Part shown: positions 13,949 through 18,350 of the stretch, one piece after another
How the letters are laid out: every line of letters begins with the position of its first letter
Numbering within the stretch: the first letter of the stretch is position 1
DNA from: Proteobacteria bacterium UBA6156
Lineage (GTDB): Bacteria; Pseudomonadota; Alphaproteobacteria; UBA2136; UBA6156
Assembly (NCBI GenBank): GCA_002422365.1
Contig: DIUO01000010.1
Coordinates: 76,238 to 94,587 of the forward strand
DNA length: 18,350 bases
Direction: 5' to 3'
The notes under the pieces: generated by a model
Database searches by the model: none
Seen by the model: the letters and a program-made list of their open reading frames with translations, nothing else
What the model was told of the DNA's origin: nothing
Program-made: the position numbers and the translations under genes

Positions 13949-15589
13949 TTAATCCTCAACACTCGGCTCAGCATCAGGCCGCCGGAACGGCGTAATGGTA
14001 GGCGAGGGGTTGGTGCCATGCGGGATAACCGAGCCCTCCGTCGGTCGCGGCGCACTCTGCACCACACCAAACAGAAAACTCCCTTCCTGAAAACTCTCCA
14101 GCGCCGTCTTTAATTCCGGGCTGTATTTGGCGGCCTTTTGCAGAATATGCCGTCCGTCCACGTTCAAGTTCTGGCCTTCGTTCTGGGCCTGAATCAAACT
14201 TTCCAGCGCCGTGCGGCAGGCTGTGGCCCCGGCAAGGCTGCCTTGCGGGTGACCCATAATGGCGCCGCCACATTGCAGCATCACGTCCGGCCCCACGGCG
14301 TCCAGCAGGCGCGCAAAGTGCCAGGGGTTGTGGCCGCCGCCCACCGCAGGCATGGCGCCGGTCAGGCCTGCCAGCGGTTGCTCTACATAATGGCCCATGT
14401 CGGGCGCTTGGGGCAGGTCGTCGTCGCGCAGCGCGTTCAGCACGCCGCTCACATAGCGGCGGTTAGATATATTCCCTCGCAGCGGGCTGCCGGTGCTCAC
14501 CACATCGGCCCCTGCAAAACGCAGCAATTTGGCTTGCAACTGTTCGCTCAGCATATCGCCATTCAGTGCCCGCCCGCCCATCGCGCAAATCAGCAGCTCG
14601 TTTTTGGCACAAAAGGTGGTTATGCTTTGCAGCGCGCTCCAGCCAATCGCCGCGCTGTCCACCATCACCATTGCCAGCTCCAGGTCGCGCGCCCACAACG
14701 CCCGTTCTTGCATGTCTTCCACTGTGGCGGCGGTAATGTTTACCGCATGGCTTTTAAATTCATTGGTTTCGCGCGTGGCGGCCGCAGCAGCTTCCGCCAC
14801 AAACCGAAAACGCTCCCGCCAAGGGTTGCTCGGTATGCTGTGCATCAGCGTGGGGTCGGCGGTCATGTCCACGCCGCCAATCAGCGCTTCATAGGCCGCG
14901 CGGCCATACATACGCGGGCTCAGGCCATACATCGGGCGCAGGGTGCAGGCCAGCAGCGGGCGCCCATGCTTATTAAAGGTGTCGCGCAACCCGCGCACGC
15001 CAAAGGCCGGGCCATTAAAGCTCCTCAGCAACGGCTCGGGTATCCGCAAGTCAAACAGCCGCGCACCCGTGCCGGTCAGCGCGCTGGCGGCCACGCTCAG
15101 CAGGCTCACCAGGCTGCCGCGCTCCAGCAATTCGTGCGGAAATTCCAACACCACCTGCAACCGCCGCGTGCCCACTTGCTCCACATGCACCACTTCGGGC
15201 TGGGCCAGGCGGTCACTCACCAGGTTGTGCGTCCAGCTGTTCACCCAGCTGCCCAGGGCGGCTTGGGCCAGCAGTTGGCGGGCGCTGTCCAGGTTGTGGT
15301 CGGTGTTTTCCAGCACATAAACGGCTGTCATGGGGTAGCGGGTGGCTTTCACCTCGCGGGCCTCTTGGCCGGGGGCGGCATCGGGCATAAAGGCATCCAG
15401 CCCCACACCCAGCGCACGCGCCAGCTTGCCCACACTTTCAAAAGAGGGATTCGTCTGGTCATTTAATATCCGAGAAAGCGACGCCACCGAAAGCTCCGCC
15501 CGCCGCGCCAGCTCCGCCGCACTTATATCACGCTCCTGCAACAGCAGTTTCAGGGTTTGGCCTAGGGTAGGGGGGGTAACGGTTTGCAT
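13949..15589 (-). CDS. Helix-turn-helix fused to a catalytically degenerate form I RuBisCO large subunit
   Basis: A 546-residue fusion. Residues 7-68 are a Cro/CI (XRE) helix-turn-helix, with helices at about 9-20, 24-32 (ISAAELARR), 35-43 (VASLSRILN, recognition helix) and 51-60. Residues 85-510 align by eye with form I RuBisCO large subunit: GRPLLACTLRPMYGLS (209-224) for GRPLLGCTIKPKLGLS, GGVDMTADP (238-246) for GGLDFTKDD, VMLQCGGAIMGHPQG (436-450), and AAKYSPELKTALES (486-499). The residues for activation and catalysis are replaced: Lys175 to Arg218, Lys177 to Met220, carbamylated Lys201 to Ala244, Asp203 to Pro246, Glu204 to Thr247; His294, His327 and Lys334 are also lost. Glycines that bind one phosphate (381, 403, 404) remain. 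The frame is unbroken. I use the ATG at 15589; a GTG at 15616 is possible. It leads the four-gene operon. Confidence 0.9.
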   Translation of the reverse strand: MQTVTPPTLGQTLKLLLQERDISAAELARRAELSVASLSRILNDQTNPSFESVGKLARALGVGLDAFMPDAAPGQEAREVKATRYPMTAVYVLENTDHNLDSARQLLAQAALGSWVNSWTHNLVSDRLAQPEVVHVEQVGTRRLQVVLEFPHELLERGSLVSLLSVAASALTGTGARLFDLRIPEPLLRSFNGPAFGVRGLRDTFNKHGRPLLACTLRPMYGLSPRMYGRAAYEALIGGVDMTADPTLMHSIPSNPWRERFRFVAEAAAAATRETNEFKSHAVNITAATVEDMQERALWARDLELAMVMVDSAAIGWSALQSITTFCAKNELLICAMGGRALNGDMLSEQLQAKLLRFAGADVVSTGSPLRGNISNRRYVSGVLNALRDDDLPQAPDMGHYVEQPLAGLTGAMPAVGGGHNPWHFARLLDAVGPDVMLQCGGAIMGHPQGSLAGATACRTALESLIQAQNEGQNLNVDGRHILQKAAKYSPELKTALESFQEGSFLFGVVQSAPRPTEGSVIPHGTNPSPTITPFRRPDAEPSVED

Positions 15590-15620
15590 GGGTTTTAACT
15601 TACGATCTGAATACACTCTT

Positions 15621-15653
15621 GCTTATCTGGAATGCCGAATTGCATAAATGGAA
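15621..15653. promoter_or_regulatory. Direct repeat upstream of the HTH-RuBisCO operon, candidate operator
   Basis: GCTTATCTGGAA (15621-15632) and GCATAAATGGAA (15642-15653) agree at nine of twelve positions and are spaced 21 bases apart, two turns of DNA. They lie 32-64 bases upstream of the start codon, where an autoregulator would be expected to bind. No convincing -35/-10 pair was found for the operon. Confidence 0.3.
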
Positions 15654-15714
15654 CATACCCACGGCACCACCAAAACACAAGCAGAAAACGCCACCCACCA
15701 GCCCTAAAACACAC

Positions 15715-15743
15715 TTGACAGCCCCGCCGTAAAACCCTAAGTT
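15715..15743 (+). promoter_or_regulatory. Strong promoter for the tRNA region
   Basis: TTGACA (15715-15720), a 17-base spacer and TAAGTT (15738-15743), followed by CCGCGCG. This looks like the stable-RNA promoters of alphaproteobacteria. It faces the degenerate tRNA copy first and the intact tRNA about 180 bases downstream. Confidence 0.65.
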
Positions 15744-15763
15744 CCGCGCGCTGCTTGCAGTAT

Positions 15764-15865
15764 GGCGCTTTAGCTCAGTTGGCCAATTTATATAAATTGC
15801 AACGGAGCCGGAGCGAAGCGGAGACCGAGGCCGAAGGCCTCAATCCTAATCCGGGTGTCCAGTGT
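15764..15865 (+). pseudogene. Degenerate tRNA-Met copy with two palindromic insertions
   Basis: The first 19 bases (GGCGCTTTAGCTCAGTTGG) are identical to the intact tRNA at 15922. Then the D-arm 3' part is replaced by a stretch containing the perfect palindrome CAATTTATATAAATTG (15784-15799). CAACGGA follows, then a 36-base insertion (15807-15842) exactly before the anticodon loop. It resumes as ATCCTAATCCGGGTGTCCAG, in which CAT has become CCT. The rest of the T arm and acceptor strand are missing. It cannot fold as a tRNA. Confidence 0.75.
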
Positions 15866-15921
15866 ACGGGGGCCCCACGGAGATAAAGAAACACATAAGC
15901 GTAAGCAAATGCCCTAAAAGT

Positions 15922-15998
15922 GGCGCTTTAGCTCAGTTGGTTAGAGCAACGGAATCATAATCCGTGTGTCCAGTGTTCGAGTCACTGAAGCGCCACCA
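15922..15998 (+). tRNA. tRNA-Met (CAT), elongator type
   Basis: A complete 77-base cloverleaf with encoded CCA. Acceptor GGCGCTT pairs with AAGCGCC; D stem GCTC with GAGC; anticodon stem ACGGA with TCCGT around the loop ATCATAA (anticodon CAT); variable GTGTC; T stem CAGTG with CACTG around TTCGAGT; discriminator A. The fully paired first base pair (G-C) argues against an initiator tRNA, and the anticodon arm resembles alphaproteobacterial elongator Met. A tRNA-Ile(CAT), the substrate of TilS, cannot be fully excluded. It is the only foldable one of three related copies here. Confidence 0.9.
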
Positions 15999-16032
15999 TT
16001 TTTCTCACCCCCCCAAGCCAGAATATCCTCAA

Positions 16033-16166
16033 GGATTATATTTCGTTGCTCTTACATAATCCGCAACGGAGCCGGAGCGCAGCGGAGACCGCCGGGCAAG
16101 GCCCGGCAATCATAATCCTGGTGTCCAGTGTTTGCCAAGTTGTTAAGATTGGCTGAAGCGCCACCA
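16033..16166 (+). pseudogene. Degenerate, rearranged tRNA-Met copy
   Basis: CAACGGA (16064-16070) is followed by a 38-base insertion (16071-16108) at the same position as in the first degenerate copy, then ATCATAATCC and GTGTCCAGTGTT as in the intact tRNA. In the T loop, a hairpin with GCCAA and TTGGC replaces eight bases. The end GAAGCGCCACCA is intact. The normal 5' half is absent; instead 16033-16052 (GGATTATATTTCGTTGCTCT) is close to the reverse complement of the anticodon arm. It cannot form a normal cloverleaf. Confidence 0.7.
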
Positions 16167-16215
16167 TCTTTCCCAAATCCTCCCCAACCTCTTGCAAAAC
16201 CGCGCCAAAACACCA

Positions 16216-16233
16216 ATACTGTAAGAACAGTAT
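16216..16233 (+). promoter_or_regulatory. Perfect inverted repeat before the DUF2778-like gene
   Basis: ATACTGT (16216-16222) and ACAGTAT (16227-16233) with four bases between them, ending six bases before the ribosome-binding site AAGGA. It could be an operator or an RNA hairpin limiting translation. Confidence 0.4.
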
Positions 16234-16249
16234 CAGTTGAAGGATAACC

Positions 16250-17395
16250 ATGCGCCAACTCCGTTTCTCCCCCGTCCGCAAAGCTCTGCTTGCCGCCGCC
16301 ATGGCCCTTGTCTTGCCCCTATCCGCCTCTGCCCAGGGCATGCAAAATGCCACCGAGCTCACCAACACCCTCAGCGGGCTCTCCGCCGCCCCCACACAGG
16401 CCGCACAAACAAGCAACATCAGCGCTCTACAGGCCAAGCTGGCCAGCGTCAACGCCCAAATCAGCACCGCAACAACGGCGGCTCAGGCCACCCAGCTCCG
16501 CGCCGTTGCCAAGGCCCTGCAAGCCATTATCGGCTACGTGCAATCCGGTTACACCCTAACAGGCTATAGCACCACAACCGACGTCGCCACTCTCGATGTC
16601 ACCGTCAGCATCACGCTTACCGCCGCCAATGGCACAACCACAGCCACCTACAACGTCGTAATTCCTTCTTTATACGACTCCACCGAAGCCGGAGATGAAG
16701 ACGCAGCAGAAGAAGACGAAGGCAGCACCTCCGATTTCGACCCCGCCGACATCCTCACCCAAATCCTCCAGCAAGTGGGCCAACAAATGGCCGGGCAACT
16801 TCCTGCCGCCCAAAACCCCATGTCCGGTATCCAGGGCCTCCTCAACGGCATGGTCGACGGCTCCGGCATGCCGCAAATCCCCACCACGTTGCCGGAAGCC
16901 CTTTCGCAAGCCGCCGCAGCAGCCATGCAATGTATGCCCGACGGCACCAAAGTCGCCGCAAAACCCGGCGTCGCCGTGTTCGACATTTCCGCCGGAAAAG
17001 TCTATCTCCCGAATGGCGAAGTCCTCAACGCCAACTCCGGCCTTGGCGCCATGATGAACAACCCCGCCTATGTCAACCGCAAAAATATGGGCCCCACCCC
17101 GCCCAACGTTTATAACCTCAGCATGCGAGAAAGCACTTTTCATGGTTACGAAGCCATCCGCCTCAATCCCACCCCAGGCTCCACCATGTATGGGCGCGAT
17201 GGTATCCTCGCCCACCCGCCACTTCGTGCAAACAGCCTGGGCTCGCAGGGTTGCGTGGCCATCCCCGACTACGGCAAGTTTCTCGCGGCCTTCAAACGCG
17301 GAGAAATCAAGCAAATCGTCGTCGTCCCCAGCACCAACGCCTCCAGCCAAAACTGCGCGCCTCCGGCCTACAACACCCCCAACCCCACGTCCTAA
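16250..17395 (+). CDS. Secreted DUF2778-like protein, putative L,D-transpeptidase fold
   Basis: A 381-residue exported protein. The signal peptide is MRQLRFSPVRKALLAAAMAL... with cleavage near ASA (about 28). A Ser/Thr/Ala/Gln-rich helical part (30-100) and a beta-like part (105-140) precede an acidic linker (143-166). The C-terminal domain (about 243-360) has the DUF2778 pattern: GKVYLPNGEVLNANSGLG (249-266), NMGPTPPNVYNL (279-290), STMYGRDGILAHPP (311-324) and SLGSQGCVAIPD (329-340). His322 and Cys335 fit the His/Cys pair of L,D-transpeptidase-like enzymes, which act on peptidoglycan stem peptides. DUF2778 members include the type VI effector Tlde1; here the Sec signal suggests a housekeeping wall role or export by Sec. 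AAGGA supports the start, and a terminator follows. Confidence 0.75.
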   Translation: MRQLRFSPVRKALLAAAMALVLPLSASAQGMQNATELTNTLSGLSAAPTQAAQTSNISALQAKLASVNAQISTATTAAQATQLRAVAKALQAIIGYVQSGYTLTGYSTTTDVATLDVTVSITLTAANGTTTATYNVVIPSLYDSTEAGDEDAAEEDEGSTSDFDPADILTQILQQVGQQMAGQLPAAQNPMSGIQGLLNGMVDGSGMPQIPTTLPEALSQAAAAAMQCMPDGTKVAAKPGVAVFDISAGKVYLPNGEVLNANSGLGAMMNNPAYVNRKNMGPTPPNVYNLSMRESTFHGYEAIRLNPTPGSTMYGRDGILAHPPLRANSLGSQGCVAIPDYGKFLAAFKRGEIKQIVVVPSTNASSQNCAPPAYNTPNPTS

Positions 17396-17407
17396 AGGCA
17401 CCTAATT

Positions 17408-17430
17408 AGCCACCTCAGGGTGGCTTTTTT
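17408..17430 (+). terminator. Rho-independent terminator
   Basis: AGCCACC (17408-17414) pairs with GGTGGCT (17419-17425) over the loop TCAG and is followed by a T-run. It ends the DUF2778-like gene. Confidence 0.9.
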
Positions 17431-17456
17431 ATGGCAAGTCGGTATAAGCTGCCCCC

Positions 17457-17798
17457 ATGGAAACCCTGCTGCACACCGTCGAAGAACTCCAACGCCTGGC
17501 GGCCGACCTCGCCCACGGCGTCTCCGATATCCAACGCTACGAAGACGACGCCGAACTTTTCTTCACCCGGCTGGAAAACGACGTCGCCGACAATTTCCCC
17601 GCGCTCGGCAACTTCATGCACAGCCGCCTGGGCGTGGCGCGCAGCAGCATGGGCTACCTGCTGCGCGGGCAGGGAGACCTCGAGCGCCACCACATCCTCG
17701 TCACCCGCAACCTCAGCGCCCTCTACCAAAGCCTGAAAAACCCACCAAGGGCCCCCGAAGACGACGAAGAAACCGCCCCAACTCCATATTTTTCCTAA
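17457..17798 (+). CDS. Small hypothetical protein, 113 aa, mostly helical
   Basis: Unrecognised soluble protein. Residues 1-92 look all-helical with heptad-like leucines (METLLHTVEELQRLAADLAH), followed by a charged Pro-rich tail (APEDDEETAPTP). No signal peptide or membrane helix. There is no ribosome-binding site; TATAAG (17443-17448) lies nine bases before the ATG, so the message might be leaderless from a promoter just behind the terminator. It precedes proS by 116 bases on the same strand. Function unknown. Confidence 0.65.
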   Translation: METLLHTVEELQRLAADLAHGVSDIQRYEDDAELFFTRLENDVADNFPALGNFMHSRLGVARSSMGYLLRGQGDLERHHILVTRNLSALYQSLKNPPRAPEDDEETAPTPYFS

Positions 17799-17914
17799 AA
17801 CTGCCCCTTGCCCAACCACGCCAATCCCGGCAGTATACGCCCTACCGCCAAAGCATATTCACACTCTTACCCAACTCGAAAACACTAAACACCAAACACA
17901 AAGTCACTAATACC

Positions 17915-18350
17915 ATGCGCCGCAGCCACTACTTCATCCCGCTACTCCGAGAAACCCCCGCCGAAGCCCAAGTCATCAGCCACCAGCTTTGCCTGCGCGC
18001 GGGTCTCATCCGCCAGGTGGCGGCAGGTAATTACGATTGGCTGCCCCTCGGCCTGAAAGTCCTGAAGAAAGTCGAGAACATCGTCCGGGAAGAAATGGAC
18101 AAAGCCGGAGCCTTGGAAATCCTCATGCCCGCCGTCCTGCCCGCCGACCTCTGGAAGGAAACCGGCCGATATGAAAAATACGGCCCGGAACTGCTGCGCT
18201 TTACCGACCGTAACGACCGCGAATGTGTGCTCGGCCCCACGCACGAAGAAGCCGTCACCCAGATCTTCCGCGACAACGTGAAAAGCTACCGCGAACTGCC
18301 GCTCAACCTCTACCAGATGCAATGGAAATTCCGCGACGAAATCCGCCCCC
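17915..18350 (+). CDS. proS: Prolyl-tRNA synthetase, 5' part only
   Basis: Charges tRNA-Pro with proline in the cytoplasm. The visible 145 residues open with MRRSHYFIPLLRETPAEAQV, typical of bacterial ProRS. Then come the class II motif 1 region (AGLIRQVAAGNYDWLPLGLK), GPTHEEAVTQIF and the start of motif 2 (QWKFRDEIRP), where the window ends. The gene is cut by the window edge, not broken. No ribosome-binding site is seen before the ATG; the 116-base upstream spacer is A/C-rich and shows nothing clear. I cannot see whether the editing insertion domain is present. Confidence 0.93.
   Translation, partial: MRRSHYFIPLLRETPAEAQVISHQLCLRAGLIRQVAAGNYDWLPLGLKVLKKVENIVREEMDKAGALEILMPAVLPADLWKETGRYEKYGPELLRFTDRNDRECVLGPTHEEAVTQIFRDNVKSYRELPLNLYQMQWKFRDEIRP

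Noticed and set aside
13581..15589. A functional RuBisCO for carbon fixation
   Set aside because: The carbamylated lysine, metal-binding acids and both KPK lysines are replaced, and no other Calvin cycle gene is in the window.
15590..15616. GTG start nine codons upstream for the HTH-RuBisCO gene
   Set aside because: The added residues are not part of the HTH fold and no ribosome-binding site precedes the GTG; the ATG at 15589 is simpler. Neither start has a good ribosome-binding site, so this is not certain.
15764..15865. An intron-containing tRNA, or a tRNA-Arg with anticodon CCT
   Set aside because: The insert is too short for a group I intron, bacteria do not use the archaeal-type splicing needed, the D stem cannot pair, and the acceptor 3' half is missing.
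16216..16233. SOS (LexA) box
   Set aside because: It resembles the enterobacterial CTGT-N-ACAG pattern only partly and the spacing is wrong; alphaproteobacterial LexA usually uses GAAC-N7-GTTC.
1..18350. CRISPR array or rRNA genes
   Set aside because: No regularly spaced direct repeats and no conserved rRNA segments were seen.

Overview
The window is a GC-rich bacterial chromosome segment. Gene content and order (icd; pal-cpoB; tilS; ftsH; glmM; proS) and an icd of the Rickettsia/Thermus length class point to an alphaproteobacterium; I cannot place it further. All assignments are by eye from translations and remembered family motifs. No database search was run.

Layout. 1-2446: a secreted proline-rich protein and two small unknown genes, each closed by an almost identical G+C-rich terminator. 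2525-4003: NADP-type isocitrate dehydrogenase, whose stop codon lies in the end of a 167-bp palindromic element. 4001-4708: a non-coding stretch with that element and a nested-hairpin repeat. 4709-6174: pal and cpoB of the Tol-Pal system. 6186-6445: second copies of both repeats and a terminator. 6788-10378: short tilS, a divergent His/Arg-rich secreted protein, and ftsH. 10388-10915: an AT-richer double zinc-ribbon gene on the minus strand, looking like an insertion between ftsH and glmM. 11100-12473: glmM, followed by a third nested-hairpin repeat.

12668-15589 (minus strand) is the most unusual part. It is a compact four-gene operon, read right to left. The first gene joins a Cro/CI-type helix-turn-helix to a form I-like RuBisCO large subunit in one open frame. 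The large-subunit part has lost the residues needed for carboxylation (carbamylated Lys, both KPK lysines, the metal-binding Asp/Glu and the catalytic His). The second gene is a RuBisCO small subunit. The third and fourth are tandem, apparently paralogous four-helix membrane proteins. Gaps are 29, 9 and 1 nt. This looks like a RuBisCO scaffold reused as a DNA-binding, perhaps ligand-sensing, regulator that kept its small subunit. I know of no described system of this kind.

15715-16166: a strong promoter-like sequence followed by three tRNA-Met(CAT)-related copies. Only the middle one folds; the outer two carry palindromic insertions at the same point next to the anticodon loop. 16250-18350: a secreted DUF2778-like (putative L,D-transpeptidase fold) protein, a small unknown gene, and the 5' part of proS cut by the window end.

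Many starts have weak or no Shine-Dalgarno sequence. Several spacers are strongly C/A-rich on the plus strand.
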